Origin: Aeriscardovia sp.
Lineage (GTDB): Bacteria; Actinomycetota; Actinomycetes; Actinomycetales; Bifidobacteriaceae
DNA length: 64,000 nt
Direction of reading: 5' to 3'
Assembly: GCA_017538895.1 (NCBI GenBank)
Contig: JAFYHY010000074.1
Span: forward strand, 24,029-88,028
Shown here: piece after piece, positions 1 through 9,787 of the stretch
How the letters are laid out: each line of letters opens with the position of its first letter
Numbering within the stretch: position 1 is the stretch's first letter
Made by a program: the position numbers and the translations under genes
The notes under the pieces: generated by a model
The model's input: only the letters and a program-made list of their open reading frames with translations
What the model was told of the DNA's origin: nothing
The model's database searches: none

Positions 1-1014
1 AAATACCTCTTTGGCGAATCCTACGGAACAACACGTGGATCACTACTCACCCTCAAGATGGAACAAGATGGCATCTCCTTAACCGGCGCCACCTTAATCA
101 GCAACATCCTTGATTACGCATACACTTTTGATCTCAACGACCAGTACTATATCGGTTACATGCCAACATATGCTATGATTTCCCAATTCCATCACAAAGC
201 AGGTCAAGAAAAAACCATCAAAGAACATGCTATGGACGCACGCATCTTCGCAGAAGAATACCGTAAAGCACTTTCGCGCGGTGACGCACTCGACTCTGAA
301 TCCAAAGAACGCGTTGCACAAGCATATGCTCAACTAACCGGACTACCAGCAACCTATATCGAAGACTCCAACCTCCGTGTCCCAGACGGACGCTACCGCA
401 AACAGATACTTCGCAAAGAAGAAAAAATCGTTGGCCGCTATGATGGTCGCGTCTCTGGATACGACATGGACCCAATCAGCGATGATGAAACATTCATCGT
501 TGATGACGCCTATCTCAGCCCAGAATACAGTGCACTTGCCAACGAATATCTCCGTAAAGAACTCGGGTGGGAAACCGATGAAGAACGCATCGCTTTCGCA
601 CCATTCGATTGGACAACCACCGAACCAGGAAAAGGCTGGGTATGGACACACAAGACCCCATATCACATGAAAGCTGATGAATGGGGATACATGCCATTTC
701 CTAACACTCTAGGCGACCTTGCCGATGCTATCGTCCAAGAACCAAAGCTAAAAGTCCTTATTGGCAACGGATACTACGATCTCGCAACCCCATTCTTCCA
801 AACAGAATACGATATCGACCATCTCGCTCTACCACAAGCACTACGCAAGAACATTGCATTAACCTACTACGAATCCGGACACATGATTTACACAGCACCA
901 CAAGCGCTCGATAAGTTATATAACGACCTCGTCAAGTTCTATACAACAGACGCCGATCACATGAGCGAACTCGATGAACGTGAAAATCTACCATCCCTAC
1001 AACTCAACCTCTAA
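1..1014 (+). CDS. Serine carboxypeptidase-like hydrolase (peptidase S10), 5' end outside window
   Basis: The frame is open from base 1, so the gene begins before the window. The first codons read KYLFGESYGTTRG, the S10 nucleophile motif GESYG, with the serine codon at 19-21. The other triad members are visible: Asp in NGYYDLATP (778-780) and His in ESGHMIY (880-882), both in their usual C-terminal positions. S10 enzymes remove C-terminal residues from peptides; whether this one is secreted cannot be judged because the N-terminus is missing. The codons are strongly C- and A-ending, like the first half of the next gene. An imperfect hairpin follows the stop. Family assignment is firm; the substrate is unknown. 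Confidence 0.88.
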   Translation, partial: KYLFGESYGTTRGSLLTLKMEQDGISLTGATLISNILDYAYTFDLNDQYYIGYMPTYAMISQFHHKAGQEKTIKEHAMDARIFAEEYRKALSRGDALDSESKERVAQAYAQLTGLPATYIEDSNLRVPDGRYRKQILRKEEKIVGRYDGRVSGYDMDPISDDETFIVDDAYLSPEYSALANEYLRKELGWETDEERIAFAPFDWTTTEPGKGWVWTHKTPYHMKADEWGYMPFPNTLGDLADAIVQEPKLKVLIGNGYYDLATPFFQTEYDIDHLALPQALRKNIALTYYESGHMIYTAPQALDKLYNDLVKFYTTDADHMSELDERENLPSLQLNL

Positions 1015-1026
1015 ATAAATACAAAC

Positions 1027-1061
1027 AGTAGGGATGTCCCTCAAAAAGAGACGTCCCCACT
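1027..1061 (+). terminator. Hairpin after the carboxypeptidase gene
   Basis: Arms 1027-1038 and 1050-1061 pair over 12 positions with one A/C mismatch and one G-T wobble around an 11-base loop. No T-run follows, so it may be an atypical terminator or a 3' stabilising structure. Confidence 0.5.
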
Positions 1062-1129
1062 AAACTGTCACAATACATTTATAAAATCTCTATACGTCTA
1101 CTAATAATTAATTGAATGGAAGGTCTGTC

Positions 1130-2647
1130 GTGTCAGAGTCAAAACTTGATGCAGTAATTTCTTTGGCAAAACGTCGAGGATTCGTTTTCCCTGCAGGAGA
1201 AATTTATGGTGGAACACGTTCCGCATGGGACTACGGCCCACTTGGTGTCGCACTAAAAGACAACATCAAGCACGAGTGGTGGCACTCAATGGTCACAACA
1301 CGATGCGATGTTGAAGGAGTAGATACCTCCATTATTCTTCCATCCGATGTATGGGTTGCCTCCGGCCACGTCAAAGTCTTCAATGACCCATTAATCGAAT
1401 GCCTCAACTGCCATAAACGCTTCCGCGCAGACACCCTTGAAGAAGCCTTCGCAGAGAAAAAAGGACGTAACCCATCAGGCCTCGAAGAAATTGCCTGCCC
1501 AGCATGCGGAATCACCGGAAACTGGACAGAACCACGCGACTTCAACATGATGCTCCGCACTAACCTTGGCCCAGTAGAAGACGACCATAGCCTCCACTAC
1601 TTACGACCAGAAACCGCACAAGGCATGTTTGTCGACTTCCAACAAGTCCTCACTTCATCACGCAAAAAGCCACCATTCGGCATCGCCAACATCGGCAAAT
1701 CATTCCGTAACGAAATCACCCCAGGAAACTTCATCTTCCGCACTCGCGAGTTTGAACAGATGGAAATGGAATTCTTCGTCGTTCCAGGAACAGATGAAGA
1801 ATGGCAACAATACTGGATTGATACACGTACACGCTGGTATACCGATCTTGGTATTAAAAAAGAAAATCTCCGCCATTATGAACATCCAAAAGCAAAGCTT
1901 GCTCACTATTCCAAACGAACTGTTGATATTGAGTATCGTTTTGGCTTTGATGGATCTAATTGGGGTGAGCTTGAAGGCATCGCTAACCGAACTGATTTCG
2001 ATTTAAGGGCACACTCTGATCACTCCGGCAAAGACTTGAGCTATTTCGATCAAGTTAATGGCGAACGCTATATTCCATATGTTATTGAGCCAGCAGCAGG
2101 TTTAACTCGTTCCCTCATGGCATTCCTTGTTGATGCGTATGATGTTGATGAAGCACCAAACACTAAAGGTGGTGTCGATCGTCGTACTGTTTTGCACTTG
2201 GATCCTCGTTTAGCTCCAGTGAAGGCAGCTGTCTTACCACTCAGTAAGAAAGAACCATTGCAGTCTATTGCTCATAATCTTGCTGCAGATCTCCGTGAAC
2301 AAGACTGGAATATTGATTACGATGAATCTGGTGCAATCGGACGTCGCTACCGTCGTGAAGACGAAATTGGTACACCATTATGTATCACCGTTGATTTCGA
2401 TACAGTAGATGATCACTCTGTCACTATTCGTAATCGTGATACGATGCAGCAAGAACGTATCAATATTGATAAAGTTGTCAATTATGTTCGTGATCATATT
2501 GTTCCGCAGCGCACGAAGCACGCATTAGGTCCAGTTTCAGTCGTTGGATCTATGTCAGCTGATGGTGCTGCTGATCTTGCACAAGAAGATGGTATCGATA
2601 TTTCAGCTCCAGTAGCAGTCACTGAAGCTTCCGGCGAAGAGGAATAA
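1130..2647 (+). CDS. glyS: Glycyl-tRNA synthetase (class II, alpha2 type)
   Basis: Charges tRNA-Gly in the cytoplasm. The 505-residue product starts [22 protein letters not shown] about 15 residues in, typical of the dimeric eukaryote/actinobacteria-type enzyme. It carries class II motif 2 ([21 protein letters not shown], about residues 190-215), two Cys pairs (CLNCHK, CPACG) suggesting a zinc-binding insertion, motif 3 near [10 protein letters not shown], and a C-terminal anticodon-binding domain. A TTG at 1112 is in frame, but GTG 1130 has a good SD (GGAAGG, 1118-1123) six bases upstream, so it is preferred. Synonymous codon choice changes abruptly near 1840 (see findings). The end of the gene supplies the SD of dus. 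Confidence 0.96.
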   Translation: MSESKLDAVISLAKRRGFVFPAGEIYGGTRSAWDYGPLGVALKDNIKHEWWHSMVTTRCDVEGVDTSIILPSDVWVASGHVKVFNDPLIECLNCHKRFRADTLEEAFAEKKGRNPSGLEEIACPACGITGNWTEPRDFNMMLRTNLGPVEDDHSLHYLRPETAQGMFVDFQQVLTSSRKKPPFGIANIGKSFRNEITPGNFIFRTREFEQMEMEFFVVPGTDEEWQQYWIDTRTRWYTDLGIKKENLRHYEHPKAKLAHYSKRTVDIEYRFGFDGSNWGELEGIANRTDFDLRAHSDHSGKDLSYFDQVNGERYIPYVIEPAAGLTRSLMAFLVDAYDVDEAPNTKGGVDRRTVLHLDPRLAPVKAAVLPLSKKEPLQSIAHNLAADLREQDWNIDYDESGAIGRRYRREDEIGTPLCITVDFDTVDDHSVTIRNRDTMQQERINIDKVVNYVRDHIVPQRTKHALGPVSVVGSMSADGAADLAQEDGIDISAPVAVTEASGEEE

Positions 2648-2650
2648 TTC

Positions 2651-3973
2651 TTGGATCAGCTAGCAAAAGATATGATGTCGACTAGCGAAGAGAAAGATGG
2701 CGCCGCTGACGCAAAAAAGCGTCAGCTACGCCATCTTCGTAATGCGCAGACAATCCTTTCAGAAAAACCTCATGTTGAGAATCAACTCATTTCTGAAGAG
2801 AAAACAGTAACATCAGTTACTCCTGTTCACTTAAACCCAGTACATTTAGGTGATTTAACAGTTCGCACCCCAGTTGTGCTTTCACCAATGGCTGGAGTAA
2901 CAAATTGGCCATTCAGAGTGGTCTGTGAACAATATGGGGGAGACGGATTATACGTAGCTGAGATGGTCACTGCACGTGCTTTGATCGCGCACAATCCAAA
3001 AGCATTACGTTTAGTACGTTTTGCTCCAAGTGAGAAGATACGGTCATTGCAACTCTATGGTGTCAATCCAGATGCTATTGAAAAAGCCGCTCGCATGGTC
3101 ATGGATAATCATTGGGCGGACCATATTGATTTGAATTTTGGTTGCCCAGTACCAAAGATTACACGTCGTGGTGGTGGATCAGCTTTACCATGGAAAACTG
3201 ATCTTTTTGCTGAAGTCTTGAAACGAGTAGTGACCGTCTGCAGCGAGTATCAAGTTCCGGTTACTGCTAAGATTCGTGTTGGTATCGATCACGATCATGA
3301 AACATTCTTAGAAGCAGGTCATATTGCACAAGAAGAAGGTGTTGCAGCAGTAACCTTACATGCACGTACAACCGCAGAATACTATGGTGGGCATTCAGAC
3401 TGGTCTCGTATCGCAGAATTAAAACAAGCATTAAATATCCCTGTTTTTGGTAATGGAGATATTTGGAGTGCAGATGATGCGCTTGATATGGTCCGTCAAA
3501 CACAATGCGATGGTATAGCAATCGGACGTGGTTGCCAAGGCCGCCCATGGCTCTTTGCTGATATTCAGAACGCATTCTCTGGTAATTCAGACCGTGTTAA
3601 TCCAACACTCAAAGATGTGACAGACACCATTCTGAATCATGTCATGATGTTAGTTGATTTTTACGACGGTGATGAGCATATGGCTGCTCATGATATTCGT
3701 AAACATATTGCATGGTACCTTAAAGGTTTCCCTGTTGGTGGAGAAATCAGACATCAATTTATGACGTCAGAAAGCATCGCTGATATTACAAAGGTTGTCG
3801 ATCAATTAGATTTATCAGCGCATATGCTACCAGAAATGGTCAATAAGCCACGTGGACGCATCAAATACCAAAAGAAAGTTCATGTTCCATATGGGTGGTT
3901 AGATTCACGATCAACTAGCAAAGAAGAACGTGAAATTCTTTTTGGAAATGATCCAATGGATGCTTCATATTAA
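2651..3973 (+). CDS. dus: tRNA-dihydrouridine synthase (DusB-like)
   Basis: FMN-dependent reduction of uridines in tRNA. The TIM-barrel landmarks are LSPMAGVTNWPFR near residue 78, DLNFGCPVPKITRRGGGSAL near 160 with the catalytic Cys in FGCP, GNGDIWS, and GIAIGRGCQGRPWLF. At 440 residues it is longer than most Dus proteins because of an N-terminal extension of about 65 residues and a C-terminal tail. TTG at 2651 is chosen because GAGGAA (2639-2644), overlapping the end of glyS, lies six bases upstream; ATG 2672 is an alternative. Three bases separate it from glyS, so the two are probably co-transcribed. Confidence 0.93.
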   Translation: MDQLAKDMMSTSEEKDGAADAKKRQLRHLRNAQTILSEKPHVENQLISEEKTVTSVTPVHLNPVHLGDLTVRTPVVLSPMAGVTNWPFRVVCEQYGGDGLYVAEMVTARALIAHNPKALRLVRFAPSEKIRSLQLYGVNPDAIEKAARMVMDNHWADHIDLNFGCPVPKITRRGGGSALPWKTDLFAEVLKRVVTVCSEYQVPVTAKIRVGIDHDHETFLEAGHIAQEEGVAAVTLHARTTAEYYGGHSDWSRIAELKQALNIPVFGNGDIWSADDALDMVRQTQCDGIAIGRGCQGRPWLFADIQNAFSGNSDRVNPTLKDVTDTILNHVMMLVDFYDGDEHMAAHDIRKHIAWYLKGFPVGGEIRHQFMTSESIADITKVVDQLDLSAHMLPEMVNKPRGRIKYQKKVHVPYGWLDSRSTSKEEREILFGNDPMDASY

Positions 3974-4069
3974 AGTACTAACAATAAAAATGTAGCTTTT
4001 ACTGTGTGTTTTATAAATATCGTGCGATACAGTTATTTTGTTATAAGCATGACCAAAGAGGAGTAAATC

Positions 4070-5308
4070 GTGATGGATGGGACCCTGTCTGAAAATCTAA
4101 GAAGTGATGAAACTGTTATTCGTGTTGTTGGCGTCGGCGGTGGTGGCGGTAATGCTGTCAACCGAATGATTGAATCTGGCGCCATGCAAGGTGTTGAGTT
4201 CATTGCTGTCAATACTGATGCAAAAGATCTTTTACGTTCTGAAGCAAATATTAAAATTTCCTTATCAGATGAAACGAGTCGTGGTTTAGGAGCTGGAGCA
4301 GATCCTGAACGTGGTGCCAAAGCTGCTCAAGACCATCAAGATGAGATCGAACAAGCCTTAAAAGGCTCTGATATGGTCTTTGTTACTTGCGGTGAAGGTG
4401 GTGGAACAGGTACAGGTGCTAGCCCAGTTGTAGCTCACATTGCTCGTGAACTTGGTGCTTTGACAGTAGCTGTTGTTACACGCCCATTCTCCTTCGAAGG
4501 ACCACGACGTGCTGAATCAGCCGATTCTGGAATTGAAAAATTACGCAAAGAAGTTGACGCTATTATTATCATTCCGAATGATCGTTTGCTGAGCATGAGT
4601 GATAGTAATGTCACTCTCATTGATGCTTTCAAGACAGCTGATAGTGCATTGAATGATGGTGTCGGTGGCATTACCTTCTTGGTTAATTCTAATTCCTATA
4701 TTGATGCCGATTTCAATGATATTAAGGCAATTTTGAAAGATTCCGGTACTGCATTGTTCGGTGTTGGTCAAGCTCGTGGTGATGATCGTGCTGTTAAGGC
4801 AGCTGAATTGGCTATCAGTTCTCCTTTGCTTGAAGAATCAATTGAAGGCGCTCATGGTGTCTTGATTAATATTGCTTCTTCTATGGATGTTCAGCTGAGT
4901 GAAGTTTCAGCCATTAACAATTTGATTTTCAAGGCATCTAGCCCAGAAGCACAAATCATTTGGGGTCAGACCTTTGATGATGCTTTAGGTGATGAATTGA
5001 AAGTTACTGTCATTGCAGCTGGCTTTGATGAAAAAAAAGACTCATCTGATGAGTTAAAAGAACAGAGCTTACCTTTTAACCAAGATATTACTGATGCGCC
5101 AGTAATATCAAAACCAGCAATGATGCCTCACGATGTTCCAACATTAAATGCTGTTCATCTGAATCAGCATGCTGAATCTGCACAACCAGTATCTTCGTCT
5201 TCAGCAACAACATCATCTCCATCCACAGTTTCTCATCTACGTTATGAAGAAAATCAAGATGAAGAAGATGCTACTGGCGATATTGATATTCCACCATTTT
5301 TACGTTGA
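4070..5308 (+). CDS. ftsZ: Cell division GTPase FtsZ
   Basis: Tubulin homologue that forms the cytokinetic ring under the membrane. The sequence shows VGVGGGGGNAVNRMIE near residue 20, the tubulin signature GGEGGGTGTGASPV near residue 108, and DSALNDGVGGITFLVN. A variable acidic, serine-rich linker leads to the conserved tail DIDIPPFLR, which recruits SepF and other partners. GTG 4070 is six bases after SD AAAGAGGAG (4055-4063); ATG 4073, nine bases away, is equally possible. The gene is followed by sepF, yggT and divIVA, the usual actinobacterial order, but is far from ftsQ and murC in this window (at 42.9 kb), so the dcw cluster is split. Confidence 0.98.
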   Translation: MMDGTLSENLRSDETVIRVVGVGGGGGNAVNRMIESGAMQGVEFIAVNTDAKDLLRSEANIKISLSDETSRGLGAGADPERGAKAAQDHQDEIEQALKGSDMVFVTCGEGGGTGTGASPVVAHIARELGALTVAVVTRPFSFEGPRRAESADSGIEKLRKEVDAIIIIPNDRLLSMSDSNVTLIDAFKTADSALNDGVGGITFLVNSNSYIDADFNDIKAILKDSGTALFGVGQARGDDRAVKAAELAISSPLLEESIEGAHGVLINIASSMDVQLSEVSAINNLIFKASSPEAQIIWGQTFDDALGDELKVTVIAAGFDEKKDSSDELKEQSLPFNQDITDAPVISKPAMMPHDVPTLNAVHLNQHAESAQPVSSSSATTSSPSTVSHLRYEENQDEEDATGDIDIPPFLR

Positions 5309-5354
5309 GATTTTGCGCTAAAAGGTAGAATCCATAGATATGGAAGGATAATCA

Positions 5355-5813
5355 ATGGGACATTTCAAGAATGCAATGTCATACCTCGGTATGGCAGATG
5401 TTAGCGAAACTGATGATCAGCAAGTCGACGATGAGGAAGAACTTGATTCTTTCAATACTGATCTTGCAGTAACACCAGCAAGCTCAGCAACTACACCTGC
5501 AATACGTCAACAGTCGTCATATACTCGTTCTCAGTTGAATCGTATTACAACAATTCATCCGAAATCATATGATGATGCTCAGTTAGTTGGCCGAGCTATT
5601 CGTGAAGGCGTACCAGTTGTTCTTAATCTCACAGATGTTACTGAATCAATTGCGTATCGAATTGTTGATTTTTCTGCAGGAGTCGTCTTTGGTTTACGTG
5701 GATCAATTGAACGCGTAACACCACGAGTTTTCTTACTGAGCCCAGCGCAAGTCAGTATCAGCGTAGAAGATAATCGTGCACAGTCTTCTCAGCATGATCT
5801 ATTTGCTAACTAA
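5355..5813 (+). CDS. sepF: Cell division protein SepF
   Basis: The 152-residue product has the SepF layout: an N-terminal membrane-targeting stretch (MGHFKNAMSYLGMAD), an acidic linker, and a C-terminal domain of about 75 residues (HPKSYDDAQLVGRAIREGVPVVLNL, VDFSAGVVFGLRGSIERV). SepF tethers FtsZ to the membrane and is essential in actinobacteria that lack FtsA. It starts 46 bases after ftsZ with SD GGAAGGA upstream of ATG. Co-transcription with ftsZ is likely. Confidence 0.95.
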   Translation: MGHFKNAMSYLGMADVSETDDQQVDDEEELDSFNTDLAVTPASSATTPAIRQQSSYTRSQLNRITTIHPKSYDDAQLVGRAIREGVPVVLNLTDVTESIAYRIVDFSAGVVFGLRGSIERVTPRVFLLSPAQVSISVEDNRAQSSQHDLFAN

Positions 5814-5833
5814 CAAAACATGAAAGAACCTTA

Positions 5834-6112
5834 ATGATTTTCCTACTTTTAGCATTTATACATTGGCTAATTAGTGTTTATCTCACCATCCTTGTTATTC
5901 GGATGATTATCGATTGGGTTCTTGTTTTAGCGCGTAACTGGCATCCTAATGGGTTTATTATGGGATTCATACGTCTTATTTATCAGGTAACTGAACCACC
6001 GTTGCGATGGTTAAGGCGCTGGATCCCATCGATCCCATTAGGACCAATACAATTAGACGTTAGTTTTTTAGTTTTATATTTTGCTTTAGGTTTAATCCAA
6101 GCATTTATTTGA
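5834..6112 (+). CDS. yggT: YggT family membrane protein
   Basis: A 92-residue protein with two hydrophobic segments (about residues 1-28 and 70-92) flanking the conserved family core WHPNGFIMGFIRLIYQVTEPPLR. YggT proteins lie between sepF and divIVA in most actinobacteria and are thought to take part in division or membrane homeostasis, with no defined biochemical role. It starts 20 bases after sepF. Confidence 0.9.
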   Translation: MIFLLLAFIHWLISVYLTILVIRMIIDWVLVLARNWHPNGFIMGFIRLIYQVTEPPLRWLRRWIPSIPLGPIQLDVSFLVLYFALGLIQAFI

Positions 6113-6152
6113 TATGAAAAGAGAGCATGCTAGAAAAAGAAAATACAGTATG

Positions 6153-6180
6153 TTGTGATACAGTAAACTGAGTTTAGAGT
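6153..6180 (+). promoter_or_regulatory. Possible divIVA promoter
   Basis: TTGTGA (6153-6158) and TAGAGT (6175-6180) are spaced by 16 bases, 40 bases before the divIVA start. Each matches four of six consensus bases, so this is only a candidate. Confidence 0.3.
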
Positions 6181-6219
6181 ATCGTTTTCTGGCATAGCTG
6201 AAAAGAAGTGGAGATTCTG

Positions 6220-7545
6220 ATGGCATTGCTGACGCCAAACGACATTAGGAATCATCGGTTCAATACCACAAGGTTCCGCGAAGGATACGATATTGATGAA
6301 GTCGATAGCTTCCTTGATGAAGTAACAAAGACTGTAGATGCATTAAGTCGTAATGCATTAGGTGCAGATACGAAGTCATCTGTACAGTCTTCTGACGATT
6401 CTGCACAGTACGAGAAGAAAATTGCTGATTTAACCGCTCGTAATTCTGAATTAGAACAGCAGCTTAAGTCTGCTCGTTCCGATAATCAGTCCTCAGAAGC
6501 ATCACATAATCTTGTTGTTGCTCAAGGTGAAGTCAAGAATTTAACAGACCAAAATAGTCAGCTTAAAACTCAGCTTTCTCAACTTAATAAGCAGCTTGAC
6601 GATATGACACGTCAAGCAGCTAAGGGTAGTGACTCACAAGCATTAAAGGGACAGCTTGATGAGACACGTAAGCAGCTGCGTGATGCTTTTGCTGAACGTG
6701 ATCAGATGCGTGAACAAGGAACTCGTCTTGAAGTTCAACTTGTTGATATGCGTCATAAGCTTGAAGATGCACAAGAACAGATTGAACGCTTCAATGTTCT
6801 TGCACAGCAAGAAGAAGAGACTCACAAGCAGATCTCTGACCTCAAGCGCCAATTAGCTGATTCACAAAAGCGTGAAGAAGACCTCCGTAGCCAAGTTGCT
6901 AAGATAGAACCTTCTGCTGAAACTGGTAGCTTAAAGAAGATTAGTAGCGCAGGACAAGGCAGTGACTCGGAAGCTGAACGTGCAACCGCAATGCTTGCGT
7001 TGGCAATGCAATTACATGATCAGTATGTTGACAAGGGTAAGGCTCAACGCGCACAGTTAATTGCTGAAGCAGAAACCGCACGTCAAAGCTACATCGACGA
7101 AGGCCAACAGAAGCTTAGCGATGCTATTGCTGAAGGCGATGCATACAAGAAGAAGGTTCGCGGCGAAGCCGATAAGTACAGCCAAGAAACCCGTACTGCA
7201 GCCGATCGTTATGCTCAAGATCTCCGTACAAAGACTGACAACGAAACCTCACGTCAGCGTACCGAGGCAGAAAACTATGCTAACGCCTTGCGCACTAACG
7301 CAAAAGCCTATGATGAGAAAACTCGTACTGAAGCAGATCAATACAGTGAATCTGTTAAGAACAAGCTCTTCAATGATGTTAAGGTCATCGAAGGTAATAT
7401 CACAAGCTTAAAGAAATTCGAAGATGAATATCGTAGCCGCCTGAAGGACTTCTTAGGACAGCTCATTAATCAGGTTTCAACATCTGATAACTATCAAGAT
7501 ATTCATGCTATTGCAGATGATAAGAACACTCGCTCCAACAAATAG
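6220..7545 (+). CDS. divIVA: DivIVA/Wag31-like polar coiled-coil protein
   Basis: The N-terminus LTPNDIRNHRF...REGYDIDEVDSFLDEV is the DivIVA membrane-curvature-binding domain. From about residue 60 it is almost continuous heptad-rich coiled coil (QLKSARSDNQ, QLSQLNKQLDD, and a C-terminal block with repeats of R-T-x-A-[DE]-x-Y near 300-390). In actinobacteria DivIVA marks the poles and septum and organises wall growth. At 441 residues it is considerably longer than the mycobacterial protein. ATG 6220 has SD AAGTGGAG six bases upstream; a GTG at 6208 lies within that SD and is unlikely. Confidence 0.95.
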   Translation: MALLTPNDIRNHRFNTTRFREGYDIDEVDSFLDEVTKTVDALSRNALGADTKSSVQSSDDSAQYEKKIADLTARNSELEQQLKSARSDNQSSEASHNLVVAQGEVKNLTDQNSQLKTQLSQLNKQLDDMTRQAAKGSDSQALKGQLDETRKQLRDAFAERDQMREQGTRLEVQLVDMRHKLEDAQEQIERFNVLAQQEEETHKQISDLKRQLADSQKREEDLRSQVAKIEPSAETGSLKKISSAGQGSDSEAERATAMLALAMQLHDQYVDKGKAQRAQLIAEAETARQSYIDEGQQKLSDAIAEGDAYKKKVRGEADKYSQETRTAADRYAQDLRTKTDNETSRQRTEAENYANALRTNAKAYDEKTRTEADQYSESVKNKLFNDVKVIEGNITSLKKFEDEYRSRLKDFLGQLINQVSTSDNYQDIHAIADDKNTRSNK

Positions 7546-7569
7546 TCATTAGCAGCTATCGTTAAAAGC

Positions 7570-8076
7570 GTGAGTACAAAATATCGCATGTGGAAACAGT
7601 CACGAACTCATTTGATTGTTTCCACATGCTTAATTTTCGGTTTACTTTTTTTGGATCAGAGTACAAAGTATTTAGCTCTGACATACCTTAGCAACGGGAA
7701 TGTCATTCCACTTATTCCACATTTCTTGTCTTTAAGATTATTATTTAATCCTGGAGCAACATTAGGTTTTGGATCATCGGAGACACCGCTTGTTGCTCTT
7801 ATAGAATTTTTAGCTTGTGTGATCTCCCTTATTCTAGACACACGAACTAAAACGATTTTATGGACAATAGCTTTTAACTTCGCTTTTGCTGGATCTTTAG
7901 GCAATTTAATTGATCGTATTATCTATGCCCACTCATTTTTAAATGGATCAGTAGTTGATTTTCTTGATTATGGATGGTCAATTGGAAACATAGCTGATAT
8001 AGAATTAACAGTTGCTGCAGTATTGATTATTTATTGTATTGTTTTCTCGATTCCATTGAAAAATAAAGATCACTGA
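7570..8076 (+). CDS. lspA: Lipoprotein signal peptidase (signal peptidase II)
   Basis: Integral membrane aspartyl protease that removes signal peptides from diacylglyceryl-prolipoproteins. The 168 residues show about four transmembrane segments and the LspA motifs FLDQSTKYLA, NPGATLGFGS, GSLGNLIDRI and VVDFLDYG...NIADIEL, with catalytic Asp in NLIDR and NIAD. GTG 7570 is used as the start; no strong SD precedes it, and ATG 7588 is an alternative. One likely client in this window is the lipoprotein at 46.8-47.7 kb. Confidence 0.93.
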   Translation: MSTKYRMWKQSRTHLIVSTCLIFGLLFLDQSTKYLALTYLSNGNVIPLIPHFLSLRLLFNPGATLGFGSSETPLVALIEFLACVISLILDTRTKTILWTIAFNFAFAGSLGNLIDRIIYAHSFLNGSVVDFLDYGWSIGNIADIELTVAAVLIIYCIVFSIPLKNKDH

Positions 8077-8111
8077 TCTTATAAACAATGCTTAACGGAG
8101 GAGTAAAAACA

Positions 8112-9047
8112 ATGGAAAAGATAATGCCTGTTCCAGATGGCCTCATTAATATGCGATTAGACCAAGCAATTTCAAAAATGTTAGGAATATCGCGTACGAA
8201 AGCTGATACTTTCATTGCTGATGGCCAAATTACAATTCTTGGTAATCCCGAAACACAAAAATCAGTGAAATTAACTTCCTCCGATATCTTATCGATCAAT
8301 ATCACAGAGCCAAAACCAGTCGTTGAGCCTGAAGCAACTGATATGGAAATCATCTACGAAGATGAGGATATTGTCGTTGTCAACAAGCCAGTAGGAGTGG
8401 CTGCACATCCCTCAGACGGGTGGACAGGACCAACTGTTGTTGGCAGTCTAATGAAACGTGGAATTCAACTTTGTAGTTACGGTCCACCATTACGACGTGG
8501 TGTTGTCAGTCGCCTTGATGTTGGTACCTCTGGATGTATGCTACTCTGCAAATCTAATCTCGCCTATGTGCGCATGCGAAAACAGTTTGCAGAACACTCC
8601 ATCGATAAAATTTACCACGCAGTCACGCAAGGACGTTTAAAACAAGAAAAAGCAACAATCGACGCTCCAATCGGCCGCGCAAAAACTATGGACTTCCGTT
8701 TCACTGTTTCACCTATTGGTAAACCAGCAGTGACCCACTATGATGTGCTAGAACACTTTGGATCACTCGCCACTTTCGTCACAGTAAAACTAGAAACAGG
8801 GCGAACCCATCAAATCAGAGTACATTTTTCTTCCATTGGGCATCCACTTGTCGGAGACCCAATGTATGGATCTAACCCAAAAATTAACGTTGAACTTGGA
8901 TTAGAACGCCAATGGCTCCACGCAACAAAACTAGGATTTAAACATCCACGTACATCAATATGGACTACAGTGGAATCACCATATCCACCAGATTTGATGC
9001 ATGCATTAACAGTATTACGTTCACACGAAAGAGATTACAAAGGATAA
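8112..9047 (+). CDS. rluD: RluA/RluD family 23S rRNA pseudouridine synthase
   Basis: Converts specific uridines of 23S rRNA to pseudouridine. An N-terminal S4 RNA-binding domain (LDQAISKMLGISRTKADTFIADGQ) precedes the catalytic domain with VVSRLDVGTSGCML, where Asp of RLD is the nucleophile, and ETGRTHQIRVHF. ATG 8112 has an excellent SD (GGAGGAG, 8097-8103); the earlier ATG 8088 is rejected. It lies 35 bases after lspA, the common lspA-rluD pairing. Confidence 0.94.
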   Translation: MEKIMPVPDGLINMRLDQAISKMLGISRTKADTFIADGQITILGNPETQKSVKLTSSDILSINITEPKPVVEPEATDMEIIYEDEDIVVVNKPVGVAAHPSDGWTGPTVVGSLMKRGIQLCSYGPPLRRGVVSRLDVGTSGCMLLCKSNLAYVRMRKQFAEHSIDKIYHAVTQGRLKQEKATIDAPIGRAKTMDFRFTVSPIGKPAVTHYDVLEHFGSLATFVTVKLETGRTHQIRVHFSSIGHPLVGDPMYGSNPKINVELGLERQWLHATKLGFKHPRTSIWTTVESPYPPDLMHALTVLRSHERDYKG

Positions 9048-9050
9048 AAT

Positions 9051-9773
9051 ATGCCAACATATGATCACCAGAATGGTATGCATGCATCATCTGTACAGCC
9101 AAACCATGGTCATCTTTTTCCAAAAATCGTAGCTGCTTTCTTGGTATGCATACTTGCTTTTATTGTTGCTGTTTTCTTACGTGATAAAAGAAATAGCGAA
9201 TATCAAGCCTTGTTGCATAAAGAAGAAACGATCGCATTAGTACGTCATGCTGTACCAGCTCCAGTAGCAAATTGGCATGATCCTACTGGGGGAGTACAAC
9301 CACGATTATCTAACTACACTAACTTAGCTCTATTCGTTAATCTCCAAACCAATATTGTTGCTGTTGAATCCAACGGTACTATTATTTATCGCATGCTCAC
9401 CAGTCCAGGCATCGATAATGAAACACCAACAGGATATTGGCGCACAGGTGTTAAAGGATTACATTTCTATTCAGCATCTGAAGACGAAGGCGCAGACTAT
9501 TACACCGTTATCCACGGTAACTACCTCTTCCATACCGTTCCAACCAAACAAGCCTTCGGCAGCTATATTCCATCACAAGGCGATATCTTAGGACAACCAG
9601 GATCACACGGATGCTGTCGTCTATCTATCGCTGATGCATACTGGCTCTGGACTGAATGCCCAAGCGGCACACCTGTCTATATCTATAACTCAAAATCTGA
9701 TTTACAATCGTTGTTAACAACCCATCCATATGCTGATGGCAACATCAATATGACTAGGCTCTTTGAAGCATAA
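9051..9773 (+). CDS. Membrane-anchored L,D-transpeptidase (YkuD family)
   Basis: Forms 3-3 peptidoglycan cross-links or attaches proteins to the wall. One N-terminal membrane segment (about residues 26-46, KIVAAFLVCILAFIVAVFL) anchors a YkuD domain (about 95-225) with VIHGNYLFHTVP and the catalytic motif SHGCCRLS. The Cys after HG is the expected nucleophile; a second Cys at the next position is unusual, as Ile, Val or another hydrophobic residue is common there. Three bases separate it from rluD, so it is probably in that operon. Confidence 0.9.
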   Translation: MPTYDHQNGMHASSVQPNHGHLFPKIVAAFLVCILAFIVAVFLRDKRNSEYQALLHKEETIALVRHAVPAPVANWHDPTGGVQPRLSNYTNLALFVNLQTNIVAVESNGTIIYRMLTSPGIDNETPTGYWRTGVKGLHFYSASEDEGADYYTVIHGNYLFHTVPTKQAFGSYIPSQGDILGQPGSHGCCRLSIADAYWLWTECPSGTPVYIYNSKSDLQSLLTTHPYADGNINMTRLFEA

Positions 9774-9787
9774 CTAGGTGAAAAATA

